A DNA stretch of 64,000 nt from Clostridia bacterium. Lineage in GTDB: Bacteria > Bacillota > Clostridia > Oscillospirales > Acutalibacteraceae. A program made the translations under genes and the position numbers. The stretch's first letter is position 1. Every line of letters starts with the position of its first letter. Positions 25,762 through 34,295 of the stretch are shown here, in pieces. The stretch is from NCBI GenBank assembly GCA_017516745.1, contig JAFXBF010000004.1:216060-280059 (forward strand), given 5' to 3'. The notes under the pieces are model-generated. The model saw only the letters and a list, made by a program, of their open reading frames with translations, did no database searches and was not told where the DNA came from.

Positions 25762-26931
25762 ATGGATAACAATAATTCTGATAGAACACGATTGGATGAA
25801 TTGCTCCGCAAGTACCGCAATGGAGAAATCTCTGAAAAGGAACTCACCGAAGAACAGATTGTTTCCTTGGGGCATCTTTATGATAAAAAAATAAGAGAAC
25901 AAAAAGCCAGTAACAGGAGTCGACTGCAGACCATCAATGCATGGTTGGAAACTCATTCTTCAGATTATGATATCGTATCCCAAATTCGAGATAAAATATC
26001 GGATACTCCTCTTTCCTCTGAAGGTAAGTCTTTGACCAGTTATTATCTGAAAGATAATCCAACCGGGACAGGATTGGATTTGTTTGATGGGCTCGATTAT
26101 CTTGCTACATATCAGTCTTATGAAGAATGCATTAGCGATATGTCATTTCACCTCTCTATTGTCGATTTTGATACGCTGATTAATATGTTTGCAAGAAAAG
26201 ATATTTCGGTTCGTGCGCCATATCGTTATCGAGCCGTTTGTTCTGAATTATTTTGCCCACTTGAAAAGGTTTTTCGATATGTTTACTATGGTGATTCTCT
26301 AACATCCATTCTTGAGAGAGTCGAGTGCATAGAGAAAAGAAGCATTACTCATCCAGATTATTTCGTTTTTGGTATCCAAGGAATCGCAATACACCTTTTT
26401 GATGAAAGTGATCTGAAGTACAAATTCTGGCTTGGCGGAAACGAATTCCGCTGTGTATCTGATGTTATCAAGGCGGCTCACGATGAGAATAAGTTTGTCC
26501 CCAATGAATTAATTGCAGAACTTACTGAACTGAATCGCGTTGATGTTTTTATCTCGCATAAGAGCGAAGACTTTGTCAAGGCAAAGCGTGTTTATGATTA
26601 TCTCGTTTCCAACGGCATCCCAACCTTCCTTTCCGAAATGTCTCTGCCCGCTTTGTCTAATGCTGACTATTCTGCGGAAATAGACAAGGCCCTTGAGAAG
26701 GCAAGCAACATAGTGGTAATAGCTACATGTAAGGAGAATGTGCTATCAGGTTGGGTTCAATATGAGTGGAGCGCTTTTGCTAATGAAAAGCGCTCGGGAA
26801 GAAAAACAGGAAACATTATCACTTTGATTGATGATAAAATGGCGATTGCAGATTTACCAATACTGCTGCGCCAGTTTGAGGTCATTCCGTTGGAACAATT
26901 AGAGGCTATAAATGGTTTCTTGAGGATGTAG
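25762..26931 (+). CDS. Protein with C-terminal TIR domain
   Basis: A 389-residue protein with an unusual order: about 255 residues of unknown, mostly helical sequence (charged N-terminal coil to residue 60, then a globular part with CSELFCPLEKVFRYVYYGD) followed by a TIR domain (RVDVFISHKSEDFVKAKRVYDYL, ADYSAEIDKALEKA, SGWVQYEWSAFA with Glu335). AAGGGG lies upstream of the start. A C-terminal TIR is the layout of sensor-TIR fusions in prokaryotic immunity, so the N-terminal part could be a sensor. Confidence 0.75.
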   Translation: MDNNNSDRTRLDELLRKYRNGEISEKELTEEQIVSLGHLYDKKIREQKASNRSRLQTINAWLETHSSDYDIVSQIRDKISDTPLSSEGKSLTSYYLKDNPTGTGLDLFDGLDYLATYQSYEECISDMSFHLSIVDFDTLINMFARKDISVRAPYRYRAVCSELFCPLEKVFRYVYYGDSLTSILERVECIEKRSITHPDYFVFGIQGIAIHLFDESDLKYKFWLGGNEFRCVSDVIKAAHDENKFVPNELIAELTELNRVDVFISHKSEDFVKAKRVYDYLVSNGIPTFLSEMSLPALSNADYSAEIDKALEKASNIVVIATCKENVLSGWVQYEWSAFANEKRSGRKTGNIITLIDDKMAIADLPILLRQFEVIPLEQLEAINGFLRM

Positions 26932-26963
26932 AGAATCTTTTTCTCATTGTAATACATCCGTTT

Positions 26964-26993
26964 TTGACTTTGTTTGAACAGTAGTTTTATATT
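26964..26993 (+). promoter_or_regulatory. Candidate internal promoter before the TIR-NACHT gene
   Basis: TTGACT (26964-26969) and TATATT (26988-26993) with an 18-base spacer lie in the largest gap (136 bases) inside the TIR cluster, about 75 bases upstream of the TIR-NACHT start. The hexamers are good but not perfect. Confidence 0.45.
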
Positions 26994-27067
26994 TAATTAT
27001 TCCACAAAATATTGAACTGTGGTTATGAAATAAGAAGAATATAATTCAAAAATAGGATGTGTGAAAA

Positions 27068-30000
27068 ATGATTAATGGGATAATACAATCGACTAATGCG
27101 GATGTTTTTCTGTCTTATTCGCATAATGACAGTGCCTTGGTGGAAAGAATTGCTGAAACGATTCATAAATCGGGTTTTTCTTGTTGGATTGATAAAGACG
27201 AATTGCGCGCCCAGGAAAACTTTAATGCCGCAATAGATAGTGCTATTGACAAATCAATTGTCTTTATAGCATTTCTCTCTAAGACTTATGTAAATAAGCC
27301 CTATTGTATTCATGAATTTGACCGAGCAATCGATAAGCAGAAGAGCATCTTGGCTGTTTGTATAGACGATGTAAACGAAAGCACAAACAGGCAGAACGCC
27401 TATCTGTTCTCATTTAGCGCTGGTCATAATATTCTTGGCTTTGGCTCTGGAGTTGATGATAGTGATTGTAGCATTGAATCATTTGCCCAAGAAATTATAG
27501 CCAGTGTTCCTATGGAGCAATTAAAGAGGTACTCGGTCAGTGGCGATAAAAACGATTATCCTCCTGTCAGTACTCCTGATTATATTATTTCTCGTTTACG
27601 CCTTTATCATGAAAGGCAATACGAGCAGAGCGGAAACTATGCCTTAAATGAAATAAGAAGTGAATTGTTTCCTGCGATTAGAAACTCAGAAATAAATATA
27701 TTGTATAAAGACGACAACAAAAAGAATGTATCATTAGTTGAATTCTTCTCCGAAACAGACGGACAGGCAGATCATGACAAGCACATATTAATTACTGGCG
27801 AAGGAGGAATGGGAAAAACTGTTTCTTTGCTGAAGACGTGTGAATATCTGCTCAGCAAAAGAATAAATGCAATTTATGTTCCGCTTAGCAAGATAGATGC
27901 GGATATGACCCTGGATCAGTATCTGGAGCGCATTGTATGCGGCGGCAATCAAAGAATATGGAGAGATATAAAAGATCTGATGAGCGCTCCGTACGCTACG
28001 GTTCCGAATGTTGTTCTATTGCTGGATGGTATTAATGAAGTCTCTTTGAGTTATATGGAAAAATTTGTGAAGAGAGTTATTAAATCAACCTATATCGATG
28101 GTTATTGCGGCATCAAACTTGTTATGACATCAAGATGGTTTGATAATTCTTTAATGCATCGCATTAAAGAGAATGTTATATCACTTGAGATGCAGGCGTT
28201 GGACAGAGAATCCATTGAATTATATTTACAAAACATGGGCCTTCCGGTTGTGTTAGATGAGAAAGTGTTGTCTGTCATAAGAACCCCATTGATGTTGACA
28301 TTGTTCTCAGACGTTGAGAGACATAAGAATAAATATCAGAATATCGAAGGCATTGCTCTTGAGGAAAACCCTGATACCGCCGGTAAAGTATTAAGCAATT
28401 TCTTTCAAACGCAACTATATCGGGCCGCTGAAGAAGAAAGTTTTGACAGAGCAGCTCATCTTGTGTTATTGGAGTACCTGCTACCCTCTATAGCATACAA
28501 AATGCTTGAAAAGCAGCATATGTACTTAAGCCAAGATGAAGTGTGGGACAGTATTGATGAAATAAATGATGATTGCAGCAGATATACCTGGTATAAGAGT
28601 GATAAACTCCGTAAGCTTATCCGTGGAAGAAGTCGCATTAATGCTGATTCACTGATCGATCTTGCAGAGAATTCATTGCATTTTCTGCACAAGTCAGATT
28701 CCGGCTATGAATTTTTACATCAGAGCTTCCGTGATTACTTTGCTGCATTCCATATTTCAAATGAGATGAATGCACTGGCAAAGGAGTCCGGTCGTTTGGA
28801 TGAAGCAGAGTCCGTTCTGGAACAGAATATATATCCTGATGAAATTCTCGGATTCGTTTCAGACATCATCCACGAAGAGAATGCACGCCCGACATTGACA
28901 GAGCAAGGCTTGTGCTTCTTTGAAAAAGAAAATATATCAGAACCTGGAAAAAGCATTGCTGAGCAGTTGTTGTCGTTGTGGAGAAACAAGGAGGGCGAAT
29001 CTGCTCGGAATGCAGTGGCCAACATAATAAACATTATGAAAATCGGTCGCAAGAACGTTTTGGCCTGGTGTGATTTTTCAAATCTTGATCTCAGAAAGTG
29101 TTGGCTTAATAAGTGCCGCTTTACAGTATGGTATGAGGATAAATATTATCCCAGTATCTTTGACGGTGCCTGGATAGACAGGGCGAATTTCCTGACTGAC
29201 GGGCATGAATCACAAATAAGTGCAATTGTTTCGGACGGCATTTCACGGGTTTTTAGCGGAGACACAAACGGAGTGGTTAAGTTTTATAGCATAACCCAGC
29301 GAGCCTGGACGGATTCAATACAATTGCAATCCAGTGCTGTTGTTGATCTTGCCTGGAACGGCAGAAATGACCAGCTGGCCATTATGTATGAAAATATTGT
29401 ATTCTGCTATTCTGTCAAAGAAAAAGCTGTTGTAAGCAGCTATGGTAACAGTGGTAAAAGCAAAAATTTCAGATATGTTCAGTTCACTGAAGAGAACGAG
29501 CTCAATATTTCGTTTGATTTAGCGCCTTTGGTCTGGTGCGATGTTCACGGGGAAGAGCTCTCATCAGATCTGCCGTATGATGTTCCGGCAAGATGTGCAA
29601 AATGGAATCCTGCAAGAAAAGAGTTCATCAGAAGCAATATGCTGCAGCTGATCTCGGTAGCCCATTTTGATGAAAGCACTCTTTCATGGGAACTTCCTCC
29701 GTCCTTGAAAAAGAAATTGGATGAAGATAACCGGTTGCGTATGGAGGCTCAGGAGAAAATGAGATCTGTGCAATATCTCAGTTTAAGAGATGCCGGTGCC
29801 ACAGGAGCCGGAAGTGTATGCTGTATTCAGTATAATGAAGATGGTTCGAGAGTTCTGGTAGCCATTCAAAGCTTGCTGATTGAGTATGATACAGAATCTT
29901 TTGATGTGCTGAAAAAGAAAGCCTTCTCTGCTAATGTACAGTGTGCATGTTATTTAGAAAACGGATTCGCCGTTGGTTCCGGTTCTAGTTTGATAATTTT

Positions 30001-30541
30001 AGATTCGGGTTTTTCAGAAGAATCGATATTACAAGGATCACAAATAAAACCGATAGGTGTTGTTTCTGAAGATTATGAGGGAAATGGGTATTATTTATTT
30101 TCTTCAAATGGAGAAGTAAAAAAACTGAATCATGACCTGATAGTTCAGAATATGCGGTTTGCGGGAAATAAAACTGGTTTTGTATGGGTTCGTGACAGAC
30201 TGACACAGGATATCCAGATGGCATTTTTGCCTTGGAAACAGTATCCGTTCGGAGTGCGGTATTCCTATGAAACGGATCATATCGAGCCTCTGGGATGGAG
30301 ATATGAGTTTGTTGATTTTCCTGTGGATTGTGACGAGGATGAGCAACGTCTTTATAAGATGGATTCATCTTTGTTGGCAATAGAGCGGGTTCCGCCATAT
30401 CGGAAGATTATCCATACCAATTACAGCGGTATCTGGATTTTTAGGTGTTCATTTAATAGTATCCGCGGAGATATAGGCAATCACCGGAATATCAGTTTTT
30501 TGATTCAGAATGGAGGCATAGTTTATGATGTCAATGAATAA
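27068..30541 (+). CDS. TIR - NACHT (STAND NTPase) - beta-propeller protein
   Basis: A 1157-residue NLR-like protein. Residues 1-150 are TIR (ADVFLSYSHNDSALVERIAE, GFSCWIDKDELRAQENF, KPYCIHEFDRA with Glu83). A STAND/NACHT NTPase follows with Walker A GEGGMGKT (244-251) and Walker B VVLLLDGINEV (Asp320), then a helical arm with YEFLHQSFRDYFAAFHI, a typical NACHT C-terminal motif. About 670-705 has pentapeptide-like steps (CDFSNLDLRKCWLNKCRF). The last 440 residues look like WD40/beta-propeller blades (QISAIVSDGISRVFSGDTNG). This is the layout of sensor-oligomerisation-TIR defence proteins: target binding by the propeller, ATP-driven assembly, NAD+ cleavage by TIR. It overlaps the next gene by 17 bases. 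Confidence 0.85.
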   Translation: MINGIIQSTNADVFLSYSHNDSALVERIAETIHKSGFSCWIDKDELRAQENFNAAIDSAIDKSIVFIAFLSKTYVNKPYCIHEFDRAIDKQKSILAVCIDDVNESTNRQNAYLFSFSAGHNILGFGSGVDDSDCSIESFAQEIIASVPMEQLKRYSVSGDKNDYPPVSTPDYIISRLRLYHERQYEQSGNYALNEIRSELFPAIRNSEINILYKDDNKKNVSLVEFFSETDGQADHDKHILITGEGGMGKTVSLLKTCEYLLSKRINAIYVPLSKIDADMTLDQYLERIVCGGNQRIWRDIKDLMSAPYATVPNVVLLLDGINEVSLSYMEKFVKRVIKSTYIDGYCGIKLVMTSRWFDNSLMHRIKENVISLEMQALDRESIELYLQNMGLPVVLDEKVLSVIRTPLMLTLFSDVERHKNKYQNIEGIALEENPDTAGKVLSNFFQTQLYRAAEEESFDRAAHLVLLEYLLPSIAYKMLEKQHMYLSQDEVWDSIDEINDDCSRYTWYKSDKLRKLIRGRSRINADSLIDLAENSLHFLHKSDSGYEFLHQSFRDYFAAFHISNEMNALAKESGRLDEAESVLEQNIYPDEILGFVSDIIHEENARPTLTEQGLCFFEKENISEPGKSIAEQLLSLWRNKEGESARNAVANIINIMKIGRKNVLAWCDFSNLDLRKCWLNKCRFTVWYEDKYYPSIFDGAWIDRANFLTDGHESQISAIVSDGISRVFSGDTNGVVKFYSITQRAWTDSIQLQSSAVVDLAWNGRNDQLAIMYENIVFCYSVKEKAVVSSYGNSGKSKNFRYVQFTEENELNISFDLAPLVWCDVHGEELSSDLPYDVPARCAKWNPARKEFIRSNMLQLISVAHFDESTLSWELPPSLKKKLDEDNRLRMEAQEKMRSVQYLSLRDAGATGAGSVCCIQYNEDGSRVLVAIQSLLIEYDTESFDVLKKKAFSANVQCACYLENGFAVGSGSSLIILDSGFSEESILQGSQIKPIGVVSEDYEGNGYYLFSSNGEVKKLNHDLIVQNMRFAGNKTGFVWVRDRLTQDIQMAFLPWKQYPFGVRYSYETDHIEPLGWRYEFVDFPVDCDEDEQRLYKMDSSLLAIERVPPYRKIIHTNYSGIWIFRCSFNSIRGDIGNHRNISFLIQNGGIVYDVNE

Positions 30542-31730
30542 TATAAGCGTTTCTTTCCGTGCGGTCAATGCTCAGGGGGATTGTTTTGCAGATATTGTAC
30601 TACCGCTCTCCGGTAATAAGATTTCAGACTTTAAGGTCAGGCAGGGCCCCGGTGGAGGAATAATGATACATATGCCCGCTGATATGGGGACTACATGGAT
30701 CTTTGAAGAAATTGAATGGGCAGATGTCCGGAAACAAGTAACTGAAGAATACAGACGATTGATTAATAATCTGCCCATATTTGTGAAGTTACATAGTTTT
30801 GATGAAAAGAATAATTGTCTGGCTGATATAACGCTTCGTGAAACAGGCGTCGCTATCAGTGATTTTAAGGTGATGGTGGGACCCGGTGGCGGTGTTATGG
30901 TGCATATGCCGTCATGGATGCATACCAGATGGTCATACACCGAGATCCAATGGAGTGAAGTGCGTCAGATAATAACACGGGAATACATTTCTGCTGTTTC
31001 TGCAAGAAAACAGTCGGGTGAAGCAATCACAGATTCGGCTCCGACAAAAATCTGCACTTTCTATTCGTCAGCTGTAAAGACGGAGGCTGATGCTGCAGTA
31101 ACTTTAAATTCCTCAGGAGAACAGCTTGAGGGTATTCATCTCGTGCACACAAAAGACAGGGGCAGTATACAGGTTTTTGTCTCTGAGGAGACAAACTGTT
31201 TCCTGAACAATACCGGCATGGAGTGTGCCGTGTTGGTTGAGATGGTCTCAAATGAATACAGACGGCAGATGTTGCAGGAGGATTGTGAAGATATCTCTGA
31301 TTCTGTCACTGTAAAGTTCCACAACATCCAGGAAGTGACAACTTGTCTTGTTGATATTAATCTACCACATAAGAAAAACATAATAAAAGGATTCAGAATA
31401 AGGGAGATAAAGAGTGAGGAAAGGATTATTATTTCAACGCCAAAATGGATGGAGCGATGGAATGATAACAGAGTAACTTGGTATGATTTATGCGAATTAA
31501 TAACAAATGAATACAATAACTGTTACCATACAGAAGAGAGTAAAGACGAGGAAATTCAGGATACACCGATCAGTTCAGTGGTTTTGACTGAGAGTAATGA
31601 GACCGTTGATGAATGTGTTTCAGTCGAACAAACTTCTAAACAACCAGCTAAAGAAAAAAACGAGTTCGGACGCATAAAGAATGCCGAAAACTCTTCTTTT
31701 ATTTTCTATCCTATCCGAGAACTGTGTTGA
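30525..31730 (+). CDS. Protein of tandem SpoVG-like domains
   Basis: A 401-residue protein built from repeats that resemble SpoVG, a small nucleic-acid-binding regulator normally found as a single 85-95-residue domain. Repeat 1 (about 5-80) shows CFADIVLPLSG, ISDFKVRQGPGGGIMIHMP and the helix RKQVTEEYRRL. Repeat 2 (about 85-155) shows CLADITLRETG, ISDFKVMVGPGGGVMVHMP and RQIITREYI. A third, degenerate copy spans about 165-245. A fourth (about 262-330) shows CLVDINLPHKK and IISTPKWM. The tail is disordered. GGAGG lies eight bases before ATG 30525, inside the end of the TIR-NACHT gene. It could be a nucleic-acid-binding partner of the NACHT protein. Confidence 0.7.
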   Translation: MMSMNNISVSFRAVNAQGDCFADIVLPLSGNKISDFKVRQGPGGGIMIHMPADMGTTWIFEEIEWADVRKQVTEEYRRLINNLPIFVKLHSFDEKNNCLADITLRETGVAISDFKVMVGPGGGVMVHMPSWMHTRWSYTEIQWSEVRQIITREYISAVSARKQSGEAITDSAPTKICTFYSSAVKTEADAAVTLNSSGEQLEGIHLVHTKDRGSIQVFVSEETNCFLNNTGMECAVLVEMVSNEYRRQMLQEDCEDISDSVTVKFHNIQEVTTCLVDINLPHKKNIIKGFRIREIKSEERIIISTPKWMERWNDNRVTWYDLCELITNEYNNCYHTEESKDEEIQDTPISSVVLTESNETVDECVSVEQTSKQPAKEKNEFGRIKNAENSSFIFYPIRELC

Positions 31731-32725
31731 GGGCGGTTGCCTCTTATGAAAGTAGCGGTCCGGAGGCTAAACGGAAGCTCTTTGATTTGGTTTCTGCTCT
31801 TAACAGGGGGGCTTTAGGCGGTATAGGTCCGTTTGAAATAAACATCCTGGAATGGATCGCAAAGCTTCGCTATGTTACAAGCACGATGCTGGTTGACCTT
31901 ATAGAGGCAGGATATGTATCATTTGGTTGGCGCAGTGGAGTTACTCAGGCAAAATTAGCTAAGATTATAGACAGAATGGCAGATTACCAATTGATTACAT
32001 TAACCAGATTCGTAACGGTAAATGATGACGGAGGTTTTGATGCAAATAATTACTCTATAATGAGAATAATTACATTGGGCAGAAACGGCAGCATTCTTTT
32101 GCATGAATTGGGTAAAAACGCTACAAGATACAATGCTTTTGATGTTTTTCAGGATGGTAATACGGTTAAACGGTTTCTGACTGCAAATCAGTGGCTGATT
32201 TACTGGTTGAAGACTTACAAGGATGAAATAGGTGATAATTACGAAACGCACTGCATTATCCATCTGAAGGGTGCTGAGTTTGTGGGGGCAAGAATATATG
32301 CCACCGTAACCATAAATGATTGTCCGATGGTAGCAGAGCCGGTTAGACGCGTAGAAGAATTTGAGATTGAAAAAAATAAGCAGTGGCTCCGTGAAAAAAT
32401 TGAAAGACTGTCTCTGATGTTTGATAATCTGGATCAGCTTTATCATGGTAAGGATGAGTTCAGTTTGCCTCAGCATCCCATAATAGTCCTTGTTTGCGAA
32501 GATGACGAACACATGCTCGAAACATGGGAGGTTGTTAAGCTGCTGCCTGAAATTGAACATCAGGAGATCTGGTTCTCCAGTGACCTCAGGATTTTCAATT
32601 ATAACAGAAGGGGAGAAAGATTTCTGCGGTTTATTGATGATACGCCTTGTCCTGTCGAATTAAGAGAGGTTTTGGGGATAGATAACGAGATAGACAGCAT
32701 CACTCCCATGACGGATGAATCATAA
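31724..32725 (+). CDS. Winged-helix protein, replication-relaxation-like
   Basis: A 333-residue protein. The first 160 residues look like a winged-helix domain (FEINILEWIAKLRYVTSTML, VTQAKLAKIIDRMADYQLI, then a beta-hairpin with YSIMRIITLGRNG), similar to proteins annotated as replication-relaxation family on plasmids and integrative elements. The C-terminal half (about 170-320) is alpha/beta with PIIVLVCEDDEHMLETW. It starts at GTG 31724, overlapping the SpoVG-repeat gene by seven bases, so the two are coupled. No strong ribosome binding site. Family call tentative. Confidence 0.55.
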   Translation: MLRAVASYESSGPEAKRKLFDLVSALNRGALGGIGPFEINILEWIAKLRYVTSTMLVDLIEAGYVSFGWRSGVTQAKLAKIIDRMADYQLITLTRFVTVNDDGGFDANNYSIMRIITLGRNGSILLHELGKNATRYNAFDVFQDGNTVKRFLTANQWLIYWLKTYKDEIGDNYETHCIIHLKGAEFVGARIYATVTINDCPMVAEPVRRVEEFEIEKNKQWLREKIERLSLMFDNLDQLYHGKDEFSLPQHPIIVLVCEDDEHMLETWEVVKLLPEIEHQEIWFSSDLRIFNYNRRGERFLRFIDDTPCPVELREVLGIDNEIDSITPMTDES

Positions 32726-32751
32726 CGATTACAATAATATGAGGTAAAAAC

Positions 32752-34230
32752 ATGCTGAACGAAGATTATCACAAATTGATCCATGAAGTAGATCAATTAT
32801 CTAAATGTATTGAAGAAACTATCCAATTAATTCACAGGGTAATCGAGGATGTTTTGATTTTCTTGGGTAATAATGATGGGGGTCGTGTTTGTATCGATGC
32901 CTACAATACGGCTATTCAAATTCTTGAAGAGGTAATAAATAACAACGAAATACTTTACAAAGCCGCGGAAGCCTATTTGTGTTGTTATTCTGAATCAAAC
33001 TCTCGGATTGATTTCGGTGCCATGTCGCAATTAATTAATCAAAAAGAGTGTGTGCCAAATGAAAAAGACGATATTACCGCAGGAAAATCAGCAGAGAGAA
33101 GGAAGGCGCTTGTAGATGCATTGGGAACAGGTCAGCCAATAATGGTTGATTTAGATAGGACAGACTCTATAACCTCCGACAATTCTAATGAGCAATCAAA
33201 TGTTTCGGACTCAGTAAATGCTTGCGGCGATGATGTTTTTGAAGCAATTACTGTACCAAGCGGGAAACTTGCCGGGGGGGACAGATGCCGCATCTGTGAT
33301 ACCCCGGTTTTCGCTGACACAGTATTCTGTCCGAAATGCGGAAGCAAAATCGTAATTGAAAAGTCGGCTGTACAACTATCTCAGGTTGAGTTTTCTGCTA
33401 TTGCACCGAAGCAAATTGTGAAAGGCGAATATTCTATCATTGATATTGTTATGTATGAAGAAGCATACAGACATATTGTTGATGAAATTCATAGCCAATC
33501 AGAAACAGAAGCTCAAGAGAAGAAATCCGGAAAGATTAGGGTCACAACAGAAGCAAATATAAAAGTCGTCTTGTATTCAAACGATATTGAAATTGAAGAT
33601 AATGAAATGACCGGAGTATGGCAGAATTCGTATTTGAACTTTTCATTTCCGATTTTTCTGCCGGATAATTATTCGAAAAAGCAAGTTCTGTTTGTAGCAA
33701 AGATTTTTATTAATGACATTATCGCAACAAGACTCACTTTCACAGCGAGGTGTTCTTCGTTATTTGATCAAAAAATCAATGTTATACGTGAAGACGTACT
33801 GACTGCTTTTATATCCTATGCGAGCCAAGATAGAAAAAAGGTTGCTACCATTGTTCAAGGTATGCAAAAAGCCCGTCCTGATATGGATTTGTTCTTTGAT
33901 GTTGAAAGTCTCAGAAGTGGAGAGAATTGGGAAAAGACTCTTTTTAATGAGATAGAAAAGAGGGACATCCTCTATCTTTGCTGGTCGCACCATGCCAAAA
34001 ATTCTGAATGGGTAGATAAAGAATGGAGATATGCATACTCTCAGAAAGGAATCGATGGAATTGAACCTATGCCTATTGAGTTACCTGAAGATTGTCCTCC
34101 ACCACAAGAGCTGAGCGGAAAGCATTGGAACGACAAGCTACTGTATCTTATTGGTCATTCAAACAAGAATCCATCGGAGAGAACTCTGCCGAATTATGAA
34201 TCCAGATGGGTGGATGACACTTGGGGTTAA
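32752..34230 (+). CDS. Zinc ribbon - TIR protein
   Basis: A 492-residue protein with an N-terminal helical coil (1-95), a linker, a zinc ribbon at about 179-198 (CRIC and CPKCG pairs), a beta-sandwich-like region (about 265-340) and a C-terminal TIR (TAFISYASQDRKKVATIV from about 351, LFFDVESLRSGENW, SEWVDKEWRYA with the NADase-type Glu). The G7 run at 33274-33280 is in frame, so not every homopolymer in this cluster breaks a gene. It is the last plus-strand TIR gene; a terminator follows. Confidence 0.78.
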   Translation: MLNEDYHKLIHEVDQLSKCIEETIQLIHRVIEDVLIFLGNNDGGRVCIDAYNTAIQILEEVINNNEILYKAAEAYLCCYSESNSRIDFGAMSQLINQKECVPNEKDDITAGKSAERRKALVDALGTGQPIMVDLDRTDSITSDNSNEQSNVSDSVNACGDDVFEAITVPSGKLAGGDRCRICDTPVFADTVFCPKCGSKIVIEKSAVQLSQVEFSAIAPKQIVKGEYSIIDIVMYEEAYRHIVDEIHSQSETEAQEKKSGKIRVTTEANIKVVLYSNDIEIEDNEMTGVWQNSYLNFSFPIFLPDNYSKKQVLFVAKIFINDIIATRLTFTARCSSLFDQKINVIREDVLTAFISYASQDRKKVATIVQGMQKARPDMDLFFDVESLRSGENWEKTLFNEIEKRDILYLCWSHHAKNSEWVDKEWRYAYSQKGIDGIEPMPIELPEDCPPPQELSGKHWNDKLLYLIGHSNKNPSERTLPNYESRWVDDTWG

Positions 34231-34256
34231 TAATTTTTAACAAATGCACATGTACA

Positions 34257-34295
34257 AGAGCCAAGGAATTATTCTTTCCCTGGCTCTCTTTTTTT
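34257..34295 (+). terminator. Terminator at the end of the TIR cluster
   Basis: agagccaagg (34257-34266) pairs with ccctggctct (34278-34287) with one mismatch and is followed by a seven-T run. It lies between convergent genes. Confidence 0.75.
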
